Part shown: positions 41,624 to 50,230 of the stretch, one piece after another | Position numbering within the stretch: position 1 is the stretch's first letter | How the letters are laid out: every line of letters starts with the position of its first letter | Assembly: GCF_003345655.1 (NCBI RefSeq) | Contig: NZ_QQOH01000002.1 | Coordinates: forward strand, 682,001-746,000 | From: Motiliproteus coralliicola | GTDB taxonomy: Bacteria > Pseudomonadota > Gammaproteobacteria > Pseudomonadales > Balneatricaceae | Direction: 5' to 3' | Length of the DNA: 64,000 nt | Notes under the pieces: generated by a model | What the model was told of the DNA's origin: nothing | What the model saw: only the letters and a program-made list of their open reading frames with translations | The model's database searches: none | Program-made: the position numbers and the translations under genes

Positions 41624-42187
41624 TCAGTTCAACTCATTGGAAAGTTTCTTATAGCCTTCGACCAGCCAGTGGTTGGCGGCCACCACCGACTCGGAGAACG
41701 AGGAGTAATCCGGCGGTACCTGCTCGATCTGGCTAAGGTCAAAGTCCGGCCCGATATGGATCATCGGCGGGACATGCATCTTGGCCGGCAGATCCAGACC
41801 ATCGATCACACAGTTGTGTCGAATCACGCAGCCGTCGTTGATATGGGCGCGGAAGATGACGCTGTTGAAGCCGACAAACACATCGTCACCGACCTCGCAG
41901 GGGCCGTGGATAATGGAGCGGTGGGCGATGGAGGTACGTTGACCGATGGTGACCGCCGCGCCGGATTTTGAGTGGATCACCACGCCATCCTGAATATTGG
42001 AATCGCGTCGGATGATGATCGGTTCCATGTTGCCGTCGGCGTCCACTTCGTCGGCTCGGATCACCGCGTAGGGGCCGACAAAGACATTCTCTTCGATGAT
42101 CACATGGCCGCAGATGATAGCGGTGGGGTCGATAAAGGCTTTCTCTGAGACCTGGGGACTCAGGCCGGAGGGGTTCTTGCGCAGCAT
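41624..42187 (-). CDS. Gamma-class carbonic anhydrase-like protein (Zur-operon paralogue)
   Basis: A 187-residue left-handed beta-helix protein. Hexapeptide repeats start at about residue 20 (IDPTAIICGHVIIEENVFVGPYAVIRADE) and continue through SNIQDGVVIHSKSGAAVTIGQRTSIAHRSIIHGPCEVGDDVFVGFNSVIF. The three metal-ligand histidines of gamma carbonic anhydrases have candidates in VVIHSK, IAHRS and IIHG. Gamma-CA paralogues occur in predicted Zur regulons as substitutes for zinc carbonic anhydrase, since they can use iron or other metals. It is the last gene of the operon, 3 bp after the folE2 stop. Confidence 0.82.
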   Translation of the reverse strand: MLRKNPSGLSPQVSEKAFIDPTAIICGHVIIEENVFVGPYAVIRADEVDADGNMEPIIIRRDSNIQDGVVIHSKSGAAVTIGQRTSIAHRSIIHGPCEVGDDVFVGFNSVIFRAHINDGCVIRHNCVIDGLDLPAKMHVPPMIHIGPDFDLSQIEQVPPDYSSFSESVVAANHWLVEGYKKLSNELN

Positions 42188-42190
42188 GAT

Positions 42191-43108
42191 TTAGTTCTCT
42201 GTTGTGAATTTCTGATCGATAACGACGGCGTTATGGGCGTGCAGGCTCTCCTGGTGCTCGACCTTGAACCAGTAGTCGCTGATCTGGGCCTGGTTTTCGA
42301 GGCAGGTTTTCACCCGCCGGGCGGCGTCTTCGCAGAACATCAGGTTCTCCGCGTTCAGGCGGGCAAAGTCCTGCTCGTCGCTGCGCTTGACTGCCGTCTG
42401 TACCGGGGTGCCGAGGGCTTCCTCGATCCGATCGATCAGGATGGTGAAGTCGGGAAAGGCACCGTCGGCCAGCTGCAGCTGCAGGTAGGCGTAGGAGCGC
42501 TGGCTATGGGGCGTGGCGATGGAGCCAGCTTCGGATTGAATCCACTGCAACAACGCCTGCTTGTCGATGGAGGTGCCGGAGAATTGTCGGTCGACCGCTT
42601 CGCTGTAGAGCTGCCGGGACAGGGAGGCGGAGCAGGGGCAGGTGCTGGAGTAGGGGATAGTCAGTTCCAGCTCCAGCTTCAGCTGATCGTTGATCCGCTC
42701 GGCATTGATCACCGCCGGGTAGGATTGATAACCCTGCTGCTGACTCTTGAGGGAGTTGCGCTGCAGCAGCAGATCAAAACTCAGTGTGATTCGCGCATTT
42801 TGGCTGATGCCCTGCTGGGATTCGACCATCAGAGCCAGCAGCTGCGCCAGTGATTCATGGGTCAGCGATTGATTGGCCAGAAAACGGTTCATCTCCAGAT
42901 AGAGACGGGACATATGGATGCCCTTCACATCCGGCCGGTCGAGGCTGACATAGAGGTCGGCCTTGGCGCTGAGATTTAGCGAATGGCTATCGGCCAGATC
43001 CAGTCGGATCGGCAGGGCGATCTGTTCCATCCCGACCCATTGGAGGGCGAGGGAGTGCGAAGCCGAATGTTGGGATGCCACATCCGGCAGTGGCTTTGGA
43101 TTGAGCAT
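42191..43108 (-). CDS. folE2: GTP cyclohydrolase I, FolE2 (GCYH-IB) type
   Basis: A 305-residue FolE2 protein, the zinc-independent isozyme that makes 7,8-dihydroneopterin triphosphate for folate and preQ biosynthesis. Marks of the family are VGMEQIALPIRLDLAD, VSLDRPDVKGIHMSRLYLEM, the metal/active-site cysteine in SSTCPCSASLSRQ, HSQRSYAYLQLQL and the end FCEDAARRVKTCLENQAQISDYWFKVEHQESLHAHNAVV. ATG 43108 lies 14 bp after the dihydroorotase stop; the frame is open upstream but would overlap that gene by more than 150 bp. FolE2 replaces zinc-dependent FolE when zinc is scarce. Confidence 0.92.
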   Translation of the reverse strand: MLNPKPLPDVASQHSASHSLALQWVGMEQIALPIRLDLADSHSLNLSAKADLYVSLDRPDVKGIHMSRLYLEMNRFLANQSLTHESLAQLLALMVESQQGISQNARITLSFDLLLQRNSLKSQQQGYQSYPAVINAERINDQLKLELELTIPYSSTCPCSASLSRQLYSEAVDRQFSGTSIDKQALLQWIQSEAGSIATPHSQRSYAYLQLQLADGAFPDFTILIDRIEEALGTPVQTAVKRSDEQDFARLNAENLMFCEDAARRVKTCLENQAQISDYWFKVEHQESLHAHNAVVIDQKFTTEN

Positions 43109-43121
43109 AAAAATTAAATCG

Positions 43122-44471
43122 TTAGTGAGAAAATTGGAGCGCTGATGCGGAGGCGTCCGTACACAGCTGTTGGCCATCAAAGACCCGGGTACCGTTGACC
43201 CAGGTGGAGAGAATCCGGGATTGGAATCGGTGGCCGTCGAAGGGTGTCCAGCCGCAGTGATAGCGGCTCGTTCCATGACGGGTTTCGGTGCCGCCTTCGG
43301 GATCGACTAGCACCAGATCGGCAAAATAGCCTTCACGCAGGAATCCCCGCTCGACGATACCGTAGCGCAGGGCCGGGTTATGGGCGGTTTTTACGACCAC
43401 CTGCGTCAGGCTCAGGCGCTGGTGATGGACATGATCCAGCAGACTCAGGAGGGCCTGCTCCACCAGCGGTAACCCCGCCGGCGCCTGCATAAACGCCTGC
43501 TGCTTCTCCTCCCAGGTATGGGGAGCATGGTCGGTGGCGATGATGTCGATCTGGCCGCTATGCAGCGCCTGGATCAGGGCGTCCCGATCCGTCGACGATT
43601 TGATCGCCGGGTTGCATTTGATCAGGTTGCCCTTGCTCGCGTAGTCCTGATCGCAGAACCACAGATGATGAACACAGGCCTCGGCGGTGATCTGTTTGCC
43701 GCTGATTGGGCCGGGTTCAAACAGGCTGAGTTCCTTCTCGGTGGTGATATGCAACACGTGGAGTTGGCTGCCGAACCGCTTGGCCAGATCGACCGCATAG
43801 GAGGATGAGGCGAAGCAGGCTTCGGCGGAGCGGATGATCGGGTGATCTGAGATCGTCGGCATCCTATCTTGGTGACGGTAGCGCTCCAGATTGTGCTGGA
43901 TCACCGGACCGCTTTCACAGTGGGTCACGATCAAGACCGGACTGTGCTGGAAGATCCCCTCCAGTGCGACCGGATCCTCAACCAGCAGGTTGCCGGTGGA
44001 GGCGCCCATAAAGACCTTGACGCCGCAGTGGCGGGTCGGATCCAGACGCTGAATCTGGTCGAGATTGTCGGGGGTGGCGCCCAGATAGAAGGCATAGTTG
44101 GCCAGCGAATGACGTTGCGCGATCTGATACTTCTGGTCCAGGGCGTCGAGAGTGGTGGTGGCTGGATTGACGTTGGGCATCTCCATAAAACTGGTGATAC
44201 CACCGGCAACCGCCGCGCGGGATTCGCTGGCGATGGTGCCCTTGTGGGTCAGGCCGGGCTCACGAAAGTGGACCTGGTCATCGATCATCCCCGGCAGTAA
44301 CCAACGACCTTCGGCCTCGACCACCTGCTCGTTGGCCTGGGCGGGGATTTCAGCGGCGATCTGGTCGATCCGCTGATCACGGATACGCAGGTCGGCAACG
44401 ATCTCGCTGCCTTCGTTGATCAGCGTCGCCTTCTTGATAAGAGTCGAGTTGTTAATCAGCGCGGTTTTCAT
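43122..44471 (-). CDS. Dihydroorotase (type I) paralogue, PyrC2-like
   Basis: A 449-residue amidohydrolase that cyclises carbamoyl-aspartate in pyrimidine biosynthesis. Metal and substrate motifs are GMIDDQVHFREPGLTHKGT, MEMPNVNPAT, GVKVFMGASTGNLLV, ITTEKELSLF with LHVLHIT, and IATDHAPHTWEEKQ. The type I (440-residue) form differs from the E. coli 350-residue PyrC, as seen in Zur-linked paralogues of other gammaproteobacteria. The start at 44471 overlaps the hisI-like stop by 4 bp (ATGA), which shows coupling. Using a different metal affinity under zinc limitation is the likely purpose. Confidence 0.88.
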   Translation of the reverse strand: MKTALINNSTLIKKATLINEGSEIVADLRIRDQRIDQIAAEIPAQANEQVVEAEGRWLLPGMIDDQVHFREPGLTHKGTIASESRAAVAGGITSFMEMPNVNPATTTLDALDQKYQIAQRHSLANYAFYLGATPDNLDQIQRLDPTRHCGVKVFMGASTGNLLVEDPVALEGIFQHSPVLIVTHCESGPVIQHNLERYRHQDRMPTISDHPIIRSAEACFASSSYAVDLAKRFGSQLHVLHITTEKELSLFEPGPISGKQITAEACVHHLWFCDQDYASKGNLIKCNPAIKSSTDRDALIQALHSGQIDIIATDHAPHTWEEKQQAFMQAPAGLPLVEQALLSLLDHVHHQRLSLTQVVVKTAHNPALRYGIVERGFLREGYFADLVLVDPEGGTETRHGTSRYHCGWTPFDGHRFQSRILSTWVNGTRVFDGQQLCTDASASALQFSH

Positions 44472-44893
44472 GGCAGGGAGGCATCTCCCTGGATGACCAC
44501 CTGATCTTTCTCGGGCACCACGTCCAGATAGAAACAGGCAGGACGGCCGGTGTGGCAGGCGGCACCGATCTGGTTGATCTGGCACAGAATCACGTCACCG
44601 TCACAATCGAGTGACATCCGCACCAGCTCCTGGGTATGGCCACTGCTCTCGCCCTTTACCCAATAGCATTGACGGCTGCGCGACCAATACACCATCCGCC
44701 CCGATTTAAGGGTTCGATCCAACGCTTCCCGGTTCATCCAAGCCTGCATCAACACCTCCTTGCTGGTGGCATCCTGCGCGATAACGGGAATCAATCCTTG
44801 ATCATTGAAAGCTAACCGGCTCAGTACATCCGCCAGTGGGAGGCTGTGGTTGTGGGCGTTGGTTTCGATACTCTGAAAAAACGCCTTGGTCAT
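44468..44893 (-). CDS. Phosphoribosyl-AMP cyclohydrolase (HisI) paralogue
   Basis: A 141-residue HisI-type enzyme that opens the adenine ring of PR-AMP in histidine biosynthesis. Conserved blocks are VLMQAWMNREALDRTLKSGRMVYWSRSR, WVKGESSGHTQELV, SLDCDGDVILCQINQIGAACHTGRPACFY; the Asp/Cys residues of the last block are the Mg and Zn sites. It is not in a his operon, but it is first in a four-gene unit with FolE2, dihydroorotase and gamma-CA, a typical set of Zur-regulated backup enzymes. AGAGG lies 8 nt before the ATG, and a Zur box is 87 bp upstream. Confidence 0.9.
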   Translation of the reverse strand: MTKAFFQSIETNAHNHSLPLADVLSRLAFNDQGLIPVIAQDATSKEVLMQAWMNREALDRTLKSGRMVYWSRSRQCYWVKGESSGHTQELVRMSLDCDGDVILCQINQIGAACHTGRPACFYLDVVPEKDQVVIQGDASLP

Positions 44894-44979
44894 AAACGCT
44901 ACCTCTTGATTGCATGTGGATTGTGACCTTGATGCCAGGACGTGTCGGTCGTGGTTGGTCAGGGTTAATTAAAGCCGAC

Positions 44980-44996
44980 ATGTTATAACATAACAT
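44980..44996. promoter_or_regulatory. Zur box upstream of the hisI2-pyrC2-folE2-gammaCA operon
   Basis: ATGTTATAACATAACAT matches ATGTTATAWTATAACAT at 16 of 17 positions. It lies upstream of the first gene of the zinc-sparing operon, where Zur would repress in zinc-replete cells. Confidence 0.8.
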
Positions 44997-45102
44997 TTGA
45001 GTAATTAACTCAGATATCTAATTTCTTAGTCCGTGATGAAGATTCGAATTGGAGGCTGAACCGCGGGATGAGATGCGGCGATCAGCCGGTGAAGCGATTT
45101 CG

Positions 45103-46344
45103 TCAGTGGGTCGCCGGCTTGGCGGTATTGGCGGTTTTTAGCCGCTGTTGGCGGGCTTCGAGTGGCTTCAGCAGCAGCATCAACAGGGTGCCCAGTACCA
45201 TGACGGCGGCGGCCAGATAGAGGCCGATATTGTAGCTGCCGCTCTGTTCGGCCAAGATGCCGATCACTGCCGGCGCCAGGGTTTGGGCGGTGCCGTAAGC
45301 CAGCGTCATTTTGCCCATCATCTTGGCTGGACGGGACGGGTAGTAACGCCCGGCCATGGTCAGCACCAGGCTGACGACAGCGATAAAGGTGGCGCCGAAC
45401 AGGATCGAGCCGAGAATGGCGCCGGTCAGATCCGGCTTCAGCAGCGGCAGCAGGATACCGAGGATCTGCAGGCCGCTGGCCAGCGTCAGCGAGTAGATGT
45501 AGCCCAACCGGCGGGCGATAAAGTCCCACAGAATACAGGCCGGTGCGGCGGCCAGGCCGATCACCATAAACACCCAGCCACCCTGACCGGCCATGCCGGG
45601 CAGCCCCTCGACGATCGCGGAGATAAAGGTGGTGCTGACCACGTAACCGACCCCCGCGCAGAAATAAGCCAGCATGAAGGTGCTGAAAAACAGCTTGCCG
45701 GGCGGATTGTCCTGCATATGGGCCGCCTGGTTGGCGTGCGGGTCCTGCTCGGGTTTCGGCATCCAGCGCCAGGCCGGAATCGCCAGCAGCAGCGCCAGCC
45801 CGCTCAGCAGCCACCACTGGCCGCGCCAATCGACAAAGTGGGCGAACAGTTCGACTACCAGCGCGCTCAGTGCCACCCCCAGCCCGGCACCGCTGAAATG
45901 AATACCCAGCTCGTGGCGAAGGTTATGGCGCATCAGCCAGTTCAGAATCAAACCGGCGCCCAGCAACATGCCGGACACTCCCGCGACCCCGGCGACAAAG
46001 CGCCACAAGGCCCAGATCCAGAAGTTGTCGGTCAGTGCCATCGCCGCGGTACTGATCACCGCCATGATCAGGCCGATACGGTAGAGCTTGTCTTTGAGCT
46101 GCAGGTCACTGATCAGCGAGGCAACGATGGCGCCACAGAAATAGCCGAGGTAGTTGATCGCCGCCAGCCCGCCGCCCTCGGCCAGTCCCAGTCCGGCCTG
46201 TTGCTGCATCAACGGCAATAACGGGGTATAGGCGAAACGGGCGATACCCAGGGTTAGCAACAGGCTGAGGATACCAGCGCCTAGAACCCGATAACGTTGG
46301 CGCTCTGGCGGCGGGTTGAGTCCGTTCGGTAGCGGTTTCTTCAT
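45103..46344 (-). CDS. YbfB/YjiJ-family MFS transporter
   Basis: A 413-residue major facilitator with twelve hydrophobic segments. The N-terminal motif is RVLGAGILSLLLTLGIARFAYTPLLPLMQQQAGL, characteristic of the YbfB/YjiJ branch (MFS_4). GLAAINYLGYFCGAIVASL and WALWRFVAGVAGVSGMLLG follow. The central loop is PEQDPHANQAAH. Substrate unknown; family members are often divergent from LysR or other regulators. The divergent LysR gene at 46483 is 138 bp away with a perfect palindrome between, so regulated export or uptake is likely. Confidence 0.85.
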   Translation of the reverse strand: MKKPLPNGLNPPPERQRYRVLGAGILSLLLTLGIARFAYTPLLPLMQQQAGLGLAEGGGLAAINYLGYFCGAIVASLISDLQLKDKLYRIGLIMAVISTAAMALTDNFWIWALWRFVAGVAGVSGMLLGAGLILNWLMRHNLRHELGIHFSGAGLGVALSALVVELFAHFVDWRGQWWLLSGLALLLAIPAWRWMPKPEQDPHANQAAHMQDNPPGKLFFSTFMLAYFCAGVGYVVSTTFISAIVEGLPGMAGQGGWVFMVIGLAAAPACILWDFIARRLGYIYSLTLASGLQILGILLPLLKPDLTGAILGSILFGATFIAVVSLVLTMAGRYYPSRPAKMMGKMTLAYGTAQTLAPAVIGILAEQSGSYNIGLYLAAAVMVLGTLLMLLLKPLEARQQRLKTANTAKPATH

Positions 46345-46437
46345 CGCTGATCCTTCATAGCTGTTCCTGGCTGTTTGATAGTTGTTGTGTTGGTGAATCT
46401 AAAAGTAAATAATCCAATCTATCTCTACAAATGAATA

Positions 46438-46460
46438 TTAGAGAAAGGTTTGTTCTCTAA
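46438..46460. promoter_or_regulatory. LysR-type operator between the MFS and LysR genes
   Basis: TTAGAGAA, 7 nt, TTCTCTAA is a perfect 8-bp inverted repeat, 22 bp before the LysR start and about 95 bp before the divergent MFS start. The symmetry and spacing fit a LysR dimer site. Confidence 0.55.
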
Positions 46461-46482
46461 AAAAGATTATTCGGGAGTGGAT

Positions 46483-47337
46483 ATGGAACTGCAGGCGCTC
46501 AGAACCTTTCTGGCCGTGGTTGACGAAGGGGGTGTTCAGGCTGCCTCCAAAGCGTTGCATACAGTGCAATCCAATGTCACCAGTCGGATCAAGCGGCTGG
46601 AGCAGGAGCTTGATACCGAGTTGTTCTACCGCCAGGGGCGTGGGTTGGCACTGTCGCCGTCCGGCAAAGAGCTGGTCAAGCATGCGCGCCAGTTGCTGCA
46701 GCTGGAGAACGCGGCCTCGATGGCGGTTCGACAGGTCGGCGAGCAGACCGGTGAGCTTCGGATCGGCACCATGGAGACCTTCGCCTCGTTCCGGTTGCCC
46801 GGGGCATTGAAACAGTTACGCCAGAAGCATCCAGGGGTGCAGCTCCGGATTGAGAGTGAGACCTCGGCAGCTTTGCTGGATCGGTTGCTGGCCCACAAGA
46901 TCGATTGTGCCTTTGTCGGCGGCGCGGTCGATCATCCCGAGTTGCTGGCCACCCAGGTGCTGATCGAGGAGCTGGTGTTGGTCCACGGCAAGGGGATCCG
47001 CACCGAAGAGCCGGCGTTGATCCTGTTTCGTGAAGGCTGCGTCTACCGCGATCGGGCGCTGACCTGGCAACGCCAGAGTGGTTTTGCCGGGGGGCGGGTG
47101 ATGGAGCTGGGAACACTGGATGGCATTATCGGCTGCGTCAGTATCGGACTGGGATCGACCCTGATGCCGCGCTGGGTGGTGGAGCAGAGCCGCTACAGCG
47201 ACGAGTTGGTGGTTGAGCCGATCGAGTCGTCGATCGCGCGGGTCCCGACGATGATGGTACGTCACCGGCTGGGGAGCGCGCTGGGGGCGCTGGAAACGCT
47301 GCAGCAGGTGGTAGCCGCCCAGGCCAACGCGGCCTGA
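46483..47337 (+). CDS. LysR-family transcriptional regulator, divergent from MFS
   Basis: A 284-residue LysR regulator. ATG 46483 has GGGAG 5 nt upstream; an earlier TTG at 46450 is rejected. HTH: VQAASKALHTVQSNVTSRIKRLEQELDTELFYRQGRGLALSPSGKEL. Effector domain: GELRIGTMETFASFRLPGALKQLRQKHPGVQLRIESET, with DCAFVGG and a YRDRALTWQ segment containing the usual Cys-Arg region (FREGCVYRD). It belongs to the PcaQ/PutR-like branch. It most likely regulates the MFS exporter gene through the operator at 46438. Confidence 0.9.
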   Translation: MELQALRTFLAVVDEGGVQAASKALHTVQSNVTSRIKRLEQELDTELFYRQGRGLALSPSGKELVKHARQLLQLENAASMAVRQVGEQTGELRIGTMETFASFRLPGALKQLRQKHPGVQLRIESETSAALLDRLLAHKIDCAFVGGAVDHPELLATQVLIEELVLVHGKGIRTEEPALILFREGCVYRDRALTWQRQSGFAGGRVMELGTLDGIIGCVSIGLGSTLMPRWVVEQSRYSDELVVEPIESSIARVPTMMVRHRLGSALGALETLQQVVAAQANAA

Positions 47338-47367
47338 GCGATACCGATGGTTAGTAGTCCCTCCCGC

Positions 47368-50007
47368 TTAGGACTGCAGTGATCTGAGTAACTCGCGGGC
47401 TTTGGCCTTGTCGTCGAAACGTTTGCGCATCAACGGCTCCAGCACCTCGATCGCCTTCTGCTTGTTTCCGGTTTTGGCCAGCGCGGCGGCGTAGTGGTAC
47501 TGCACCGTGGGATCATCCAGCGCCGTGGCTGCCCGCTGCAGCAGCGGCAGAGCCTTCTGCGGTTGCTGCTCCAGCAATATCCAACCGAGGGTATCGCCGA
47601 TGGCCGGTTGGTCCGGGGCCAGTCGGTAGGCCCGTTCGGCCATTTCCAGTGCCCGTGAATCGCCGATCTGCTGGTAGACCCAGGCTAGGTTGTTCAGCGC
47701 CACGATATGTTCCGGGTTGAGTGTCAGTAGCCGTTCGTAGGTGGAAACCGAATCGCCGGGCTGCTCCCGCTGCAGCAGCTCAGCCTGGTACAGCATCCCC
47801 CCCTGATCCCGTGGGAAGCGCTGTAGATGACGATCGAGAAACTCAATCGCTGCCTGGCGATCTTGTGGTGCGATGGCGCGAGAGAGCCTCGCTGCCAGCA
47901 CCGGTGAGGGGCGATTGGTATAAGCCTGACGGAATGCCTGGATAGCCTGCTCGGGGCGCTTGAGTAGATGGTAGGCGTCACCGCGGTACATCAGCGTCAA
48001 CGGATGTTGGCTCAACAGGTCATTGAAGCGGTCGCTCTGGGCCAGCACCGCCTCCGGCTGTTTGAGTGTCAGCAGCAGCTGCAGCAGGCTCAGTTGGGCC
48101 GGGCGGTATTGGGGTTGGGCGTCGACCAACTGCTCCAACTGGGTTCGGGCACTGTTGAGTTTGCCGTCGGCAACCAGTTTCTTGATCTCTACCAGGGCGA
48201 AGCCCGGATTATCCGGGAAACGGCTCCGGATCGATGGCAGCAGCTCGTCGAACTTGTTTTGGCGCTGCAACTGGTTCAGCAGTGCCAGATAGAGCTGGGC
48301 GGATTCGATGGTCGGGTGTTGTTGATAGAAGTCGGCGGTCAGGGTTTCTGCCTGTTCGAGCTGCCGCTGCTGCAGCGCCAGGCTGACCAGCCCCTTTACC
48401 GGTCGCAGATCATCCGGAGCCAGGTTCTTGGCCTGTCGATAAAGGCTCTGTGCTTGGTCCGGCTGTTGTTGGAGACGGGCCAGTTGGGCCAGTCCCAGCA
48501 GGGCACCCAGATGCTGCGGTTGTTCCTGGCGCAGCTGGTTAAGCCGTTGTTCGGCGGCCGGGAAGTTGTTGAGCTGGATCTCCATAATGGCAGCCAGCAG
48601 TTGGTAGCTGGCACGATCCTGGCTCGTTTCGATCCGTTGTTGCAGCAGTTGCCGGGCTTTGTCGGTTTTATCGGCCCTGAGGTAAGCACGCAGAAGCAAT
48701 GAGTCGGTCTGTAGGTCGGCTTGGCCTGCCTGCTCGGCGATGCTTTCCAGCCGACTGATGCCGGCATCCAGTTCGCCACTGAGAATTTCCGAGATCGCCA
48801 GCGGCCGACCGGCACGCTCCGCATCGCCTTCCTGCATCGCCCGACGGAAGTAATCGGTGGCGGTTTCGGTATCGCCGCGTTGCAGGTTCAGCGCACCGGC
48901 CAAGGAGTAGACGGGGGAAGGAATCTGATCATCGTCGAGCAACGGTTCCAACGCGGATTGAGCCTGAGCGAAGCGCTGTTGGGTGATGTAGTAGCGCACC
49001 AGCGCCAGGCGAGTAGCCCGGTGTTGCGGATATCGATTGAGGTTGCGCGACAGTAGGTTTTCGGCCTGTGAGTGGTTGCCCAACTGGAGGTGAGTGTAGC
49101 CGGCCAGATAGGTAACCTCCGGGTGGCGATCAAAGCGTTGGCTGAGTGGGTCGAGAATATCGCGGGCTTTCTCCAGCTCGCCATTTTGCAGATACAGGGC
49201 CGCCGAGATCTGCTCGGCATCCGGCAGTCCGGGGGCCAGTGCTAATAACTGGTCGACCTGCTGTCGGGCCAGCTCAAGTTCGCGCTGCTGCAGCAATGCG
49301 CGGGTCCGGCCCAGTTGCGCGGCCAGGTTGTTGGGCTGTTTGTCCAGTAGGGGGTCGAACCACTGCCGGGCACCGCTTGGATCGCCCTGTTGTAATTGAA
49401 TCTGACCCAATAACAGCTGCGCCGAGGGGGCCGAATCGGGATTGGTCAGCTCGGCTTTAGCTCGTTTGATCGCGGCATCCGGCTGTTGCTGCAGCAGCGC
49501 CAAGCGAGCCAGGCTGAGATTGATCTCGCTGCTGGGGTGCAGCGATTCTGCCGCTTGATAGGAGCGCTCGGCCTGTTGCAGCTGTTTGCGGGCCAGATAG
49601 TTGTGGCCCAGCAATAGTAGCCGCTCCGCTTCCAGATCGGGTTGCTCGAAGGTTAAAGGTGACAGCTGTTGTTCGACCCTGTCCGCCTGACCCTGCTGTA
49701 ACTGGGTTCGGGCCAGTAACAGAGGCAATCTGGGGGCATCGACGTTCAACTGACGGGCACGGCGTAGCTCTTTGTCAGCACCTTTAATGTCACCTCGCTT
49801 GAGATACAGCTCACCCAGCAACAGGCGCCCCCGGGCATGCTCGGGCTGCTCGCTGAGCAGGTTCTTCAGTTCGATAACGGCGGCGCGTTCGTCACCCTGG
49901 CGCTGATAATCCAGTGCGCTCTGGTAGAGGTCGTCGTTGGCCTGGGCCGAGAAACTGGCGCCGGCCAGCAGCAGCGATACGACGACGGGTTTGATCCGAT
50001 TGAGCAT
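47368..50007 (-). CDS. PrsT-like exported TPR-repeat protein (PEP-CTERM/EPS system type)
   Basis: An 879-residue secreted protein with a signal peptide (MLNRIKPVVVSLLLAGASFSAQA) and more than 20 TPR-like units over almost its whole length. The start NDDLYQSALDYQRQGDERAAVIELKNLLSEQPEHARGRLLLGELYLKRGD and the end NNLAWVYQQIGDSRALEMAERAYRLAPDQPAIGDTLGWILLEQ are close to the XrtA/PEP-CTERM-associated PrsT family, which averages about 900 residues. PrsT functions in an exopolysaccharide/exosortase export apparatus. No other EPS gene is adjacent here. A more general TPR lipoprotein-like scaffold cannot be excluded. It is monocistronic. Confidence 0.75.
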   Translation of the reverse strand: MLNRIKPVVVSLLLAGASFSAQANDDLYQSALDYQRQGDERAAVIELKNLLSEQPEHARGRLLLGELYLKRGDIKGADKELRRARQLNVDAPRLPLLLARTQLQQGQADRVEQQLSPLTFEQPDLEAERLLLLGHNYLARKQLQQAERSYQAAESLHPSSEINLSLARLALLQQQPDAAIKRAKAELTNPDSAPSAQLLLGQIQLQQGDPSGARQWFDPLLDKQPNNLAAQLGRTRALLQQRELELARQQVDQLLALAPGLPDAEQISAALYLQNGELEKARDILDPLSQRFDRHPEVTYLAGYTHLQLGNHSQAENLLSRNLNRYPQHRATRLALVRYYITQQRFAQAQSALEPLLDDDQIPSPVYSLAGALNLQRGDTETATDYFRRAMQEGDAERAGRPLAISEILSGELDAGISRLESIAEQAGQADLQTDSLLLRAYLRADKTDKARQLLQQRIETSQDRASYQLLAAIMEIQLNNFPAAEQRLNQLRQEQPQHLGALLGLAQLARLQQQPDQAQSLYRQAKNLAPDDLRPVKGLVSLALQQRQLEQAETLTADFYQQHPTIESAQLYLALLNQLQRQNKFDELLPSIRSRFPDNPGFALVEIKKLVADGKLNSARTQLEQLVDAQPQYRPAQLSLLQLLLTLKQPEAVLAQSDRFNDLLSQHPLTLMYRGDAYHLLKRPEQAIQAFRQAYTNRPSPVLAARLSRAIAPQDRQAAIEFLDRHLQRFPRDQGGMLYQAELLQREQPGDSVSTYERLLTLNPEHIVALNNLAWVYQQIGDSRALEMAERAYRLAPDQPAIGDTLGWILLEQQPQKALPLLQRAATALDDPTVQYHYAAALAKTGNKQKAIEVLEPLMRKRFDDKAKARELLRSLQS

Positions 50008-50110
50008 TAAGGTCCTTCTCCTACGCTGATCAATAGAGGCTGCAGGGTAACCCAGTTGCGCCGGGAGGTCAGGGGGGCAGGGCCGATCAAGGCAACGGAT
50101 ATGATTGTTA

Positions 50111-50125
50111 ATAGCTAACTGCTAT
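50111..50125 (+). promoter_or_regulatory. OxyR half-site upstream of ahpC
   Basis: ATAG-CTAACTG-CTAT has the ATAG-N7-CTAT pattern of an OxyR half-site, 106 bp before the ahpC start. A weaker second half (ATTT-N7-AGAT) follows after 7 nt, in phase. This suits peroxide-induced ahpCF expression. Confidence 0.5.
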
Positions 50126-50230
50126 CAGGGTAATTTAAATAATAGATTTTAATGATGATTGGTTGAGTCTTAGCATTGCTCCTGTGTTTACAACTTATCT
50201 GCGATAACGCAACCGTACTGGGAGAAACCA

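Noticed and set aside
45026-46221. Long alternative frames over the MFS gene on both strands
   Set aside because: The 413-residue MFS frame has twelve membrane helices and family motifs; the others are Gln/Arg-rich chance frames.
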